A DNA stretch of 64,000 bases, taken from contig NZ_BAABJQ010000025.1 in the NCBI RefSeq assembly GCF_039543385.1, forward strand, positions 62,001-126,000, read 5' to 3'. This DNA comes from Rugosimonospora acidiphila. Its GTDB lineage: Bacteria; Actinomycetota; Actinomycetes; Mycobacteriales; Micromonosporaceae. The notes beneath the pieces are model-generated. The model searched no databases, was not told the DNA's origin, and was given only the letters and a program-made list of their open reading frames with translations. Both the position numbers and the translations under genes were made by a program. This document shows, one piece after another, positions 1 through 7,670 of the stretch (its first letter is position 1; the number at the start of each line of letters is the position of its first letter).

Positions 1-77
1 GCTCCCGCGAAATGCTCCGCCAGCAGGCCGACCGCCCACACTCCCTGAGTCGCGGCGTATTGCTACCGTGCCTCGGC

Positions 78-314
78 ATGGAGATTCCTCGCGAGTTCAA
101 CATCGTCCTGCGCGGCTACTCGTGCCGAGAGGTTGACGCGCTGATGAGGCGGGCGCTGGAGGCCCAGGGCTCGCCCGACCCCGCGCTGCGGGCGGCGGTC
201 CGCGACGAACTGCGGTCCGCCGGGCTCTCGGTGAGCCTGCGCGGCTACGACCGCGCTCAGGTCGATGGTGTGATCCACGGTCTCGTCGAGCAGCTCGGCG
301 TGCCTGGCGCCTGA
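78..314 (+). CDS. Small DivIVA-like domain protein
   Basis: A 78-residue protein containing two copies of a motif of the form LRGYxxxxVDxLxxR (about residues 10-24 and 53-68), the pattern seen in short actinobacterial DivIVA-domain proteins in which a Gly-Tyr precedes a helix. DivIVA proteins organise poles and septa, but this one lacks the long coiled coil of Wag31, so a structural role is inference. The ATG at 78 places the first motif near the N-terminus; an upstream in-frame ATG at 12 would add a non-conserved extension. No clear ribosome-binding site is visible. It converges on the TauE-type gene. Confidence 0.65.
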   Translation: MEIPREFNIVLRGYSCREVDALMRRALEAQGSPDPALRAAVRDELRSAGLSVSLRGYDRAQVDGVIHGLVEQLGVPGA

Positions 315-385
315 CCCGGACCGGTGGCCCGGGCTGGTCGGCCCCGGCCGCCGCCCGGGTGCGAAGCCGGGGCGCGGCGCCGAGA

Positions 386-1435
386 TCAGGCGCGGGCGTC
401 GTTCCCCGGCGCCCGACCCGTTGCGACGAGTGGTGGCGGTCCGGACCGGTCGAGTGCCTCGCGCGGCTCGGGCGTATGGCACGGCTCGGGCGCCGTGGTC
501 GTCGAGGCCGCGGTGGGTGGCTCGGCTGCGGTGAGCGGCGCGGCTGCGGTGAGCGGCTCGGGTCCGGCGGGCGCGGTGAGGCGGGCCGTGGTGAGGCGGC
601 GGTGCAGCGCACGGGCCGAGGCGACCACGACCACCAGCGCCGGTACCCCGATGACCACCGCGTTGGGCAGGGTGAACAGCTTCAGCGCGCTGGCGAACAG
701 CACGGCGACGAGAGCGACCCGCACCAAGCCGCCGGGCGCCCGCGCCGACAGCCGCGCCCCGAGCAGGACGCCGGGCACCGACCCGATGAGCAGGGCGCCG
801 GCCAGGTTGAGGTCCAGGTCGCCGAAGAGCGCGTGACCCAGCGCGGCCGCCGCCACCATTGGGATGGCCTGGACCAGGTCGGTGCCGACCAGGTCGTTGG
901 CGCGCAGCGACGGGTACAGCACCAGCAGCACAACGATGATCAGCGAGCCGGAGCCGACCGAGGTGAGCCCGACCAGCAGCCCGCCGGCCGCGCCCAGCAG
1001 GAGGGTCGGCAGTGGGCGCACCACCACGGGTCCCGGTGCGTCCGCCGGAGGGTTGCGCCGGGACATGTACGCCTTGACGATCATGCCGAGCGCGGCCAGC
1101 ACCAGGGCGGCGCCCAGCGCGTACTGGATGGCGTCCTGCACCGCCTGACGCTGACCGATCAGCCGGGTGAGCAGCACCCCGGCGAACGCGCTCGGCACGC
1201 TGCCGATGCACAGCCACAGCACCATCCGCCAGCGGACGGTGCCCCGGCGGGCGTGCACCCAGCCGCCGAACGGTTTCATCACGGCGGTGGCGGCCAGATC
1301 GCTGGAGACGGCGGCCAGCGGCGGCACCCCGAACAGCAGCACCAGGATGGGGGTCATCAGGGCGCCCCCACCCATGCCGGTGAGCCCCACGACGATGCCC
1401 ACGCCGAAGCCGGCGAGCGCCAGGACCGGATCCAT
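386..1435 (-). CDS. TauE/SafE-family membrane permease (sulfite/sulfonate-type anion exporter family)
   Basis: About 349 residues. The N-terminal membrane segment ends in a VVGLTGMGGGALMTPILVL run, the glycine-rich signature of the TauE/SafE fold, and a second related repeat (LLVGLTSVGSGSLIIVVL) lies in the second half, giving the internal duplication typical of the family. About eight hydrophobic segments are seen. Family members move sulfite, sulfoacetate or other small anions across the cytoplasmic membrane; the substrate here cannot be told. The C-terminal ~80 residues are Ala/Thr/Pro-rich and probably cytosolic and disordered. The ATG at 1435 was preferred over a GTG at 1453 because neither has a strong ribosome-binding site and the family starts close to the first membrane helix. 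Confidence 0.85.
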   Translation of the reverse strand: MDPVLALAGFGVGIVVGLTGMGGGALMTPILVLLFGVPPLAAVSSDLAATAVMKPFGGWVHARRGTVRWRMVLWLCIGSVPSAFAGVLLTRLIGQRQAVQDAIQYALGAALVLAALGMIVKAYMSRRNPPADAPGPVVVRPLPTLLLGAAGGLLVGLTSVGSGSLIIVVLLVLYPSLRANDLVGTDLVQAIPMVAAAALGHALFGDLDLNLAGALLIGSVPGVLLGARLSARAPGGLVRVALVAVLFASALKLFTLPNAVVIGVPALVVVVASARALHRRLTTARLTAPAGPEPLTAAAPLTAAEPPTAASTTTAPEPCHTPEPREALDRSGPPPLVATGRAPGNDARA

Positions 1436-1581
1436 CCGCCCAGTGTCCGGCACCGACCGTCGTCATGTCTACTTTCCCTGCTGAGTTAGTCGAGATCTCC
1501 CCTCGGGTCGCCGCCGGAGGTCGATCGCGTCGGGGCATCCCGCCTCAACGCCCGTATCGATGTTATTTGTGCAGTTATTCG

Positions 1582-1619
1582 CCGGCACCGGCACTGCCGC
1601 CGGTGGCGGGCGGTGCCGG
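1582..1619 (-). terminator. Possible terminator hairpin after the old yellow enzyme gene
   Basis: A perfect 9-bp inverted repeat (CCGGCACCG at 1582-1590 and CGGTGCCGG at 1611-1619) lies about 55 bp beyond the stop of the minus-strand oxidoreductase gene and before the TauE gene. There is no T-tract, so this is a weak, position-based call. Confidence 0.3.
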
Positions 1620-1672
1620 GCGACGCGTGGCCCGACGGTCGGTAGCCGGCGGGGCGGCGACCGTCGATGGGG

Positions 1673-2755
1673 CTATTCCTCCCCGAGGGCGGCGAGCGTC
1701 GGGTAGTCGGTGTAACCCCGGTGGTCCCCGCCGTAGAACCGGTCCTGGTCGGGGGTGTTCAACAGCCCACCCGTCCGTAGCCGCTCCGGGAGGTCGGGGT
1801 TGGCCAGGAACAGCCCGCCGAATGACACCAGGTCCGCCAGGCCGGCCTCGATCAGCTTGAGCGCCTCCGGACCGGTGTGCCCGCCGGGCGTGGACGGGTT
1901 GAGGATCAGCGTGCCGTGCCACCGCTGCCGCAGCGACTCGGTGAACTCGGTGTCCGCGCCCTCGGCGAGATGCAGGTACGCCAGGCCCAGCGGGTTGAGT
2001 GCGTCGAGCAGCGCGAGGTAGGTGGCGCGGTGGTCGTCCTCCCTGATGTCGCTGTACCCGATGACCGGTGAGATCCGCAGTCCCACCCGGTCGGCGCCGA
2101 TGGCCTCCGCCACCGCCCGGGCCACCTCGACGGTGAACCGGATCCGCCCGTGGGCGGTCCCGCCCCACTCATCGGTGCGGAGGTTGGCGTTGGTCGACAG
2201 GAACTGGTGCAGCAGATAGCCGTTGGCGGCGTGTATCTCGACACCGTCGAAACCGGCCTCGATCGCGTTGCGGGCCGCCGACGCGAAGTCCGAGATGGTC
2301 GCCCGGATGCCGGCCTGGTCGAGGGGGCTCGGGGTCACGAACTCCTGCGGACCGTCCGCGGTGAATGTCATGCCCGCCGCCCTGACCGGAGACGGGCCGA
2401 CCGGCGTCAGTCGGTCTTCGTACAGGCTGGGATGGCCGATCCTGCCCCCGTGCTGCAGCTGCGCGAAGATCAGGCCGCCCCGCTCGTGTACCGGGGCCGT
2501 CACCGCCCGCCACGCTTCGACCTGCTCGGCGCTGTGCAGGCCGGGGGTGTTCGGGAACGCCTGGCCGATCGGCGACGGCTGGACGCCCTCGGTGATGATC
2601 AGCCCGGCGCTCGCACGCTGGGCGTAGTAGGTCGCCATCAGGTCGGTCGGGCTGGCCCCGGGGCCGTACGCGCGGTTTCGCGTCATCGGGGCCATGACCA
2701 GCCGGTTGCGGGCCTGGTATCGACCGATGGTGACTGGTTGGTACGCGAGCGACAT
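1673..2755 (-). CDS. Old yellow enzyme-type alkene reductase (NADH:flavin oxidoreductase)
   Basis: A 360-residue FMN-binding TIM barrel of usual family length. Visible family marks are the N-terminal APMTRNRA motif (FMN site), the FxQLQHGGR segment, GFDGVEIHAANGYL with the substrate-binding His-Ala-Asn, and a C-terminal VSFGGLFLANPDLPERL phosphate-binding segment. Such enzymes reduce activated C=C bonds of enones, maleimides or nitro-compounds with NAD(P)H. The start at 2755 is supported by an AGAAAGGTG ribosome-binding site a few bases upstream. It is divergent from an HxlR regulator, the common arrangement for electrophile- or quinone-responsive control; that regulatory link is inference. 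Confidence 0.93.
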   Translation of the reverse strand: MSLAYQPVTIGRYQARNRLVMAPMTRNRAYGPGASPTDLMATYYAQRASAGLIITEGVQPSPIGQAFPNTPGLHSAEQVEAWRAVTAPVHERGGLIFAQLQHGGRIGHPSLYEDRLTPVGPSPVRAAGMTFTADGPQEFVTPSPLDQAGIRATISDFASAARNAIEAGFDGVEIHAANGYLLHQFLSTNANLRTDEWGGTAHGRIRFTVEVARAVAEAIGADRVGLRISPVIGYSDIREDDHRATYLALLDALNPLGLAYLHLAEGADTEFTESLRQRWHGTLILNPSTPGGHTGPEALKLIEAGLADLVSFGGLFLANPDLPERLRTGGLLNTPDQDRFYGGDHRGYTDYPTLAALGEE

Positions 2756-2944
2756 CTGTGTCACCTTTCTGCTGGGATGCGACGGGTGGGATCGGCTTCG
2801 GTCGCCACCGGGGTGGGCGCGAGCGGGGCGGGGCACCACGGGCAGACGATGTCCGACCAGGAATCGACCCCCATGGGGCTCCGCCGACTTACAATTTGTG
2901 CGCAGCACCATGATGCATTAGTTTTGTTGGCATGCAAAAGGAAC
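2756..2944. promoter_or_regulatory. Divergent promoter region, alkene reductase / HxlR regulator
   Basis: A relatively AT-rich stretch separates two divergent genes. A 10-bp direct repeat TGTGCGCAGC occurs at 2897-2906 and 2950-2959, the second copy lying just inside the chosen HxlR coding start. No clear -35/-10 pair or HxlR box could be assigned. Confidence 0.35.
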
Positions 2945-3409
2945 ATGTATGTGCGCAGCGGCAATGAAGGTGAGGTGGCGGCCATGGCCCCGAAGGGCAT
3001 GAGGGTGGCGCGCACCGGGGTACGGGCGAACGTACGGGTCACGCCCGGCCCCTGCGCCCACTGGAGCGATCAGGACGCGGACTTCATCCGGGAGATTCTT
3101 GATCTTGTTGGCGACAAGTGGAGCGTCTTGATCATCGGTACCCTGGCCGGGGGTCCCACCCGCTACTCCGACCTCGCCGAGGCGATCCCGGGCATCTCCC
3201 AGCGCATGCTGACCCTGACGCTCAAGCAGTTGCAGCGCGATGGGCTCCTCATCCGGACCGCCTACCCCGAGGTGCCGCCCCGGGTGGAGTACTCGCTGAC
3301 CGGGCTGGGCAACTCGCTGCTGTCCACCGTCCTGGAGTTGGCCGCCTGGTCGGCCGACCATCACGCCGAGATCCGCAGGAATCAGCAGACGTTCGACGCC
3401 GGATCGTGA
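2945..3409 (+). CDS. HxlR-family transcriptional regulator
   Basis: A 154-residue winged-helix protein. The conserved HxlR core runs from about residue 36 to 135: a Cys-Ala-His segment, DLVGDKWSVLIIGTL, GPTRYSDL, ISQRMLTLTLKQLQRDGL and PPRVEYSLTGLG. The Cys near residue 38, just before helix 1, matches the redox- or electrophile-sensing Cys of YodB/HypR-like members. ATG 2945 has an AAAAGGAAC ribosome-binding site; an in-frame ATG at 2984 with GAAGGTGAGG upstream is a credible alternative giving 141 residues. It most likely controls the divergent alkene reductase, by analogy. Confidence 0.9.
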   Translation: MYVRSGNEGEVAAMAPKGMRVARTGVRANVRVTPGPCAHWSDQDADFIREILDLVGDKWSVLIIGTLAGGPTRYSDLAEAIPGISQRMLTLTLKQLQRDGLLIRTAYPEVPPRVEYSLTGLGNSLLSTVLELAAWSADHHAEIRRNQQTFDAGS

Positions 3410-3448
3410 CCGCCCCGGGGGAGCCTCCGGCCGAGCCGTCCGGTGGCG

Positions 3449-3913
3449 TCAGAGCGGTCGGCTGAAGATCATCATGTCCTCACCGGGGCCGTTGTAATCG
3501 GCCCGCGGGCCGGCGACGGTAAAGCCCATCCGCCGGTGGAAGGCGATGGACGCCTCGTTGACCGGGGAGGTGATGGCGCCGACCGACCGGCGGCCGTGGT
3601 CCCGGGCGATCCCGAAGAAGTGCTCGTACATGGTCCGGGCCAGGCCACGGCCACGCGACTCGGGGCGCACGCCGACGAAGTGGATGTACGCCCGGTCCGG
3701 CTCTGACGCGGAGACGATGCCGACCAGGAACCCGGCCAGGCCGTCGCCGGTCTCGGCGATCAGGCTGGTGGGGTGGAAGTGGTCGAGGAACAGCCGGGGG
3801 AGCGACCGGAGAACCGGTCGCCCCCACCAGTCGTCGACCACCGCCGCGATCCTGTCGTAGTCATCGGATCGTGCCGGGCGCAGCATGGGATCGGCCGTCG
3901 TCACGGTACCCAT
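3449..3913 (-). CDS. GNAT-family N-acetyltransferase
   Basis: About 154 residues with a full GNAT fold: beta4 IHFVGVRPESRGRGLARTMYEHFF contains the acetyl-CoA pyrophosphate loop (RGRGLA), and the C-terminal NEASIAFHRRMGFTVAG motif is the classic motif B. The acceptor substrate is unknown. ATG 3913 leaves a 16-bp gap to the upstream exporter stop; a GTG at 3943 would overlap that gene by 14 bp. Same strand and close spacing suggest co-transcription with the exporter, so drug or metabolite acetylation is possible but unproven. Confidence 0.85.
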   Translation of the reverse strand: MGTVTTADPMLRPARSDDYDRIAAVVDDWWGRPVLRSLPRLFLDHFHPTSLIAETGDGLAGFLVGIVSASEPDRAYIHFVGVRPESRGRGLARTMYEHFFGIARDHGRRSVGAITSPVNEASIAFHRRMGFTVAGPRADYNGPGEDMMIFSRPL

Positions 3914-3929
3914 GGTGGCAGCGGTCGCC

Positions 3930-5531
3930 TCAGTGCGCGGCACCCGCCGGTGCCGACTCGGGGTCGAGGTCGTCCGCGGGCCGGTCGGCCGGTGCGGATC
4001 CCGACGGCGCGTGCGACGGCGCCCGGGAGACCACGAGCAGGGCGATGATCGCCGCTACCCCGGCCGCGATCGCGCCGCCGATCAGGATCTCGTCCAGCGC
4101 GCTCGCGGTGGCCGCGCGGGCCGCCGCCGCCAGCGCCGGGCGCAGCGCCGCGGGGGCGGCGTCGGCGACTCGGGTGCCGGCCCCGGAGCCGACGGCGTTC
4201 GCGATCGCGGTGGCCTGGCCGTGCGGCACCTTGGCGGCGGCCAGTTGCCGGGCCATGTCGGCGGTGGCCCGGTGCTGGAAGACGGCGCCGAGTACGGCGA
4301 CCCCGGCCGCCACCCCTATCTGACGCATGGTGTTGACCGTTCCGGTCGCCATCCCGGCCCGCGAGGAGTCCACGGCGGCCAGCGCGGCCTGGGACATCGA
4401 CGCGTTGGCCATGCCGATCCCGAGGCCGGCCACGATGAACCCGGCCAGCAGCGCGGTCCAGCCCGAGCCGCCGGTCAGCCGACCGGCCAGCCCCATGCCC
4501 ACCGCGGCCAGGGCCAGCCCGCCGCCGACGGTGACCCGGGGCGGTACCCGATCGACGAGCCGGGCCACGATCGGCGCGGCGATGAACGAGGCGACGGTCA
4601 GCGGCAGGAACCGCAGGCCGGCCTGGAACGGGCTGTAGTCCAGGGAGTTGACCAGGTACAGGCCGAGGTAGTTGGTGGCGCCGATCAGGGTGGCCGAGAT
4701 CGCCCAGGCGCCGACGGACACGCCGGTGAACGACGCGCTGCGGAACAGCCGCAGGTCGAGCATCGGCTCGGCGGCGTACGCCTCCCGCACCACGAAGCCG
4801 GCCAGCAGCGCGGCGGCGGCGCCGAACAGGCCGAGGACGAGGGCGGAGAGCCAGCCGTCGGCGTTGCCCCGGATCAGGGCCAGCAACAGGGCGAGCAGCC
4901 CCGCGGTGAGCAGCCCGGTGCCCGGCCAGTCGGCGGCGCGAGCCGTGGCGGCGCGCGATTCGGCCAGCCGCAGCCAGCCGGCGACCAGGGCGGCGGCGCC
5001 GATCGGCACGTTGACCAGGAAGATCCAGCGCCAGCCGGGCCCGTCCACCAGGGCGCCGCCGATCAGCGGGCCGACCGCGGTGGCTCCGGCGAGGGTGGCG
5101 CCGAAGATGCCCACCGCGCTGGCCCGGGCCCGGGGCTCGGGGAACGCGGCTCCGACCAGCGGCAGGCCGACGCCGAACAGCAGTGCGCCGCCGATGCCCT
5201 GCGCGGCCCTGGTGAGGTCGAGAACCAGCGGGGACCAGGCCAGCGCGCAGGCCAGCGAGCCGAGCGTGAACAGCGCCATGCCGGTCAGGAAGATGCGGCG
5301 GCGGCCGATCCGGTCGCCCAGGGTGGCGGCGGTCAGCAGCAGGCCGGCCAGCGGCAGCGTGTACGCGTCCACGACCCACTGCAGCGACCCGAGGTCCGAG
5401 CCGAAGTCGGTCTGGATGTCGCTGAGCGCGACCGCCACCACGGTCACGTCCAGCAGCAGCATGAACGTGCCGATACAGACGATGGCGAGCGTCCACCGGG
5501 GGTGGCGCCGGGCGGGGGAGAGCCGTGGCAT
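3930..5531 (-). CDS. DHA2-type MFS multidrug exporter (14-TM)
   Basis: A 533-residue membrane protein with the DHA2 signature: an acidic residue in TM1 (FMLLLDVTVVAVAL), LQWVVDAYTLPLAGLLL in TM2, LGDRIGRRRIFLTG motif A, and the motif C region TAVGPLIGGALVDGPGWRWIFLVNVPIG. About 14 membrane segments fit the EmrB/QacA branch of proton-driven exporters. The start at 5531 has GAGAGG nearby. It is divergent from a TetR regulator across a palindromic intergenic region. Substrates cannot be predicted. Confidence 0.93.
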   Translation of the reverse strand: MPRLSPARRHPRWTLAIVCIGTFMLLLDVTVVAVALSDIQTDFGSDLGSLQWVVDAYTLPLAGLLLTAATLGDRIGRRRIFLTGMALFTLGSLACALAWSPLVLDLTRAAQGIGGALLFGVGLPLVGAAFPEPRARASAVGIFGATLAGATAVGPLIGGALVDGPGWRWIFLVNVPIGAAALVAGWLRLAESRAATARAADWPGTGLLTAGLLALLLALIRGNADGWLSALVLGLFGAAAALLAGFVVREAYAAEPMLDLRLFRSASFTGVSVGAWAISATLIGATNYLGLYLVNSLDYSPFQAGLRFLPLTVASFIAAPIVARLVDRVPPRVTVGGGLALAAVGMGLAGRLTGGSGWTALLAGFIVAGLGIGMANASMSQAALAAVDSSRAGMATGTVNTMRQIGVAAGVAVLGAVFQHRATADMARQLAAAKVPHGQATAIANAVGSGAGTRVADAAPAALRPALAAAARAATASALDEILIGGAIAAGVAAIIALLVVSRAPSHAPSGSAPADRPADDLDPESAPAGAAH

Positions 5532-5569
5532 GGGTAGCCTCTCAAGACAGGCTGTGTAAGGCAACGGGT

Positions 5570-5612
5570 GTAGCCTTAACTCGACGAGTTATGTGTACAC
5601 CTGTAAGGCTAC
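5570..5612. promoter_or_regulatory. Palindromic operator region between MFS exporter and TetR genes
   Basis: Two nested symmetries are visible. GTAGCCTTA (5570-5578) and TAAGGCTAC (5604-5612) form a perfect 9-bp inverted repeat. Inside the left part TAACTCG-A-CGAGTTA (5577-5591) is a perfect 15-bp palindrome. The half-site TGTAAGGC also occurs outside, at 5555-5562. Position and symmetry fit the binding site of the adjacent TetR regulator, which would control both divergent genes. Confidence 0.7.
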
Positions 5613-5638
5613 GAGCGTCAACACAGAGGGGGCGTTGG

Positions 5639-6376
5639 ATGCCGGACGACGAGGTCACGGCGGCGGCCGGGGCCGCGGGCGACGAGGCGGCAGCCGGTGA
5701 CAAGACGGCAGCCGGCGGCGAGGCGGTGGCCGGTTGTGAGGCGGTTGCCGGCGGCGAGGCGGTGGCCGGTGGGATGGCCGCGCCCGGACGGCGGCGCCGG
5801 GCGCGGCGCGGCGAGGGTGAGCGGTTGCGCGAGGAGATCGTGGCCGCCGCCAGCCGGATACTCGCGGAGACCGGGGAGGTCGGCGAGTTGTCGCTGCGTG
5901 CCGTGGCGCGCGAGGTGGGCGTCGCGACGACCTCGATCTACCTGCATTTCCCCAGCCTCGACGACCTCGTCCTCGCCGTGAAGAGGCGGTACTTCGACGA
6001 GTTCGGCGAGGTGCTCGCCGCCGCGGCGCGGGACGCGGGCGAGTCGCACGGGGCGCGGCTGCGGGCCAGCGCCCACCGGTACGTCCGCTACGGCCTGGAC
6101 AACCGGGGTCGGTACCTGGTCATGTTCTCCTCCGAGACGCTGCCGCAGCGGCTCATCCCCGACGTCCAGTACATCGGCGTGCATGTGTTCGAGGCGGTGC
6201 GTGAGGAGATCGCCGCCGTGCTCGGGCCCGACGAGGACTCCAACCTGGTGGCCATCCACTTCTGGACCGCGCTGCACGGTGTGGTGATGCTGCGCAGTAC
6301 GCGCCGCGCGTTCCCCTGGCCCGACCTGACCTACCAGGTCGATCACCTCATCGACCGGATCCTGCCCGAAGCCTGA
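5639..6376 (+). CDS. TetR/AcrR-family repressor with repeat-expanded N-terminus
   Basis: A 245-residue regulator. The DNA-binding domain is at about residues 62-110 (REEIVAAASRILAETGEVGELSLRAVAREVGVATTSIYLHFPS region), preceded by an unusual ~55-residue Ala/Gly/Glu tail that ends in an Arg-rich patch. The C-terminal ligand domain contains the WTALHGVVMLRS segment typical of TetR_C_13-like proteins. The tail is encoded by five 18-bp tandem units. The ATG at 5639 follows AGAGGGGG. An alternative start after the repeats is the internal ATG at 5774. It probably represses the divergent exporter and itself. Confidence 0.9.
   Translation: MPDDEVTAAAGAAGDEAAAGDKTAAGGEAVAGCEAVAGGEAVAGGMAAPGRRRRARRGEGERLREEIVAAASRILAETGEVGELSLRAVAREVGVATTSIYLHFPSLDDLVLAVKRRYFDEFGEVLAAAARDAGESHGARLRASAHRYVRYGLDNRGRYLVMFSSETLPQRLIPDVQYIGVHVFEAVREEIAAVLGPDEDSNLVAIHFWTALHGVVMLRSTRRAFPWPDLTYQVDHLIDRILPEA
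5681..5770 (+). repeat. Five 18-bp tandem repeats in the TetR coding sequence
   Basis: Five degenerate units (5681-5698, 5699-5716, 5717-5734, 5735-5752, 5753-5770) with consensus close to GGCGAGGCGGTGGCCGGT encode a hexapeptide repeat such as G-E-A-V-A-G. The length is a multiple of three, so copy-number change would keep the frame. Confidence 0.85.
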
Positions 6377-6497
6377 CCCCGCCGACCGGACGGCCACATC
6401 GCAAACGATCGCCTCGACGCTCTCGCGCCGGAAAACTTCCAGCGTTAGTTTAGAGGTGCGGTACCGCTCCCCGACGGCGCACCCCAAGAAGGACATC

Positions 6498-7670
6498 ATG
6501 GATTTCGCACTCAGCGACGAGCAGAAGGCGATCCGCGACACCGCGCGCTCGTTCATTCGCAAGGAAGTCATGCCCCTGGAGCAGGAGTTGCTGCGCCGCG
6601 AGCGGGCCCACCAGCCCGGCCTGACCCGCGACGAGCTACGGGAGCTTCAGTCGCGGGCGAGGAAGTTCGGCTTCTGGGGGCTGTCCACGCCGCAGGAGTA
6701 TGGCGGCATGGACCTGCCGGCCGTGACCCAGTCGCTGATCTGGACCGAGATTGGTCGGACCATCCTGCCGTTCCGCTTCGGCGGCGAGGCCGACAACATC
6801 CTCTACCACGCCAACGAACAGCAGCGGCGGGAGTACCTGCTGCCGACCATCGAGGGCGACCGGATCTCCTGCTTCGCCATCACCGAGCCGGGCGCCGGAT
6901 CGGACGCGGCGAACATCAAGCTGTCCGCGCGCCGCGACGGCGACGACTGGATCCTCAACGGCGAGAAGACGTTCATCACCAACGGCAACGACGCGGACTT
7001 CGCCATCGTGGTGGGGGTCAACGATCCCGAACGCGGCGTGCGCGGCGGTGGCACCACGGCCTTTCTGGTCGACCGCGCGATGGGCTGGCGCTCGGAGTTC
7101 ATCCAGACGATGGGGGAGGGCGGCCCGGCGTCGCTGGTCTTCGAGGACGTCCGGGTGCCGGGGCGCAACGTGCTCGGCGAGGTCGGCCAGGGCTTCGAGC
7201 TGGGCATGCAGTGGATCGGCCGTGGCCGGTACATCATCCCGTCGCACGGGCTGGGCATCGCCGAACGCGCACTGCAGATGGCGATCGACCACGCGAACAC
7301 GCGGGAGACGTTCGGCCGGCCGATCGCCACGAACCAGGCCATCCAGTGGATGATCGCGGACTCGGAGACCGAGCTGGAGGCGGCCCGCTGGCTGGTGCTG
7401 CGGGCGGCGTGGACGGTCGACCAGGGCGTCGACCCGCGCCACTCCTCCTCCATGGCCAAGCTCTACGGTGCCGGGATGATCAACCGGGTGGTCGACCGGG
7501 TCCTGCAGATCCACGGCGGGATGGGATACACCCGCGAACTGCCGATCGAACGCTGGTACCGGCAGGTGCGGCTGATGCGCATCTACGAAGGCACGGACGA
7601 GATGCAGCGGCTCATCATTTCCCGTGACCTGCTGCGCGGGTACACCACGATCGGAGGGCACCTGGGATGA
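6498..7670 (+). CDS. Acyl-CoA dehydrogenase family protein
   Basis: A 390-residue flavoprotein of standard length. The FAD-binding FAITEPGAGSDAA segment, GEKTFITNGNDADF, the RVPGRNVLGEVGQGF loop and the C-terminal QIHGGMGYTRELPIERWYRQVR and YEGTDEMQ segments are all present; the Glu of YEGTDE is in the position of the catalytic base of medium-chain enzymes. It should desaturate an acyl-CoA at C2-C3 and pass electrons to ETF. ATG 6498 has an AAGAAGG ribosome-binding site. Its stop overlaps the start of the following CoA-ligase gene by an ATGA, so the two are translationally coupled and probably act in one short acid-oxidation route. The acyl substrate is unknown. Confidence 0.93.
   Translation: MDFALSDEQKAIRDTARSFIRKEVMPLEQELLRRERAHQPGLTRDELRELQSRARKFGFWGLSTPQEYGGMDLPAVTQSLIWTEIGRTILPFRFGGEADNILYHANEQQRREYLLPTIEGDRISCFAITEPGAGSDAANIKLSARRDGDDWILNGEKTFITNGNDADFAIVVGVNDPERGVRGGGTTAFLVDRAMGWRSEFIQTMGEGGPASLVFEDVRVPGRNVLGEVGQGFELGMQWIGRGRYIIPSHGLGIAERALQMAIDHANTRETFGRPIATNQAIQWMIADSETELEAARWLVLRAAWTVDQGVDPRHSSSMAKLYGAGMINRVVDRVLQIHGGMGYTRELPIERWYRQVRLMRIYEGTDEMQRLIISRDLLRGYTTIGGHLG

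Noticed and set aside
63..1538. Very long open frames opposite or out of frame with real genes (also 3885-5537, 9282-11453, 40065-42938, 56897-58909 upstream part)
   Set aside because: High GC removes stop codons in other frames. The translations are Arg/Gly/Pro/His-rich without recognisable domains, and a well-motivated gene occupies the other frame.
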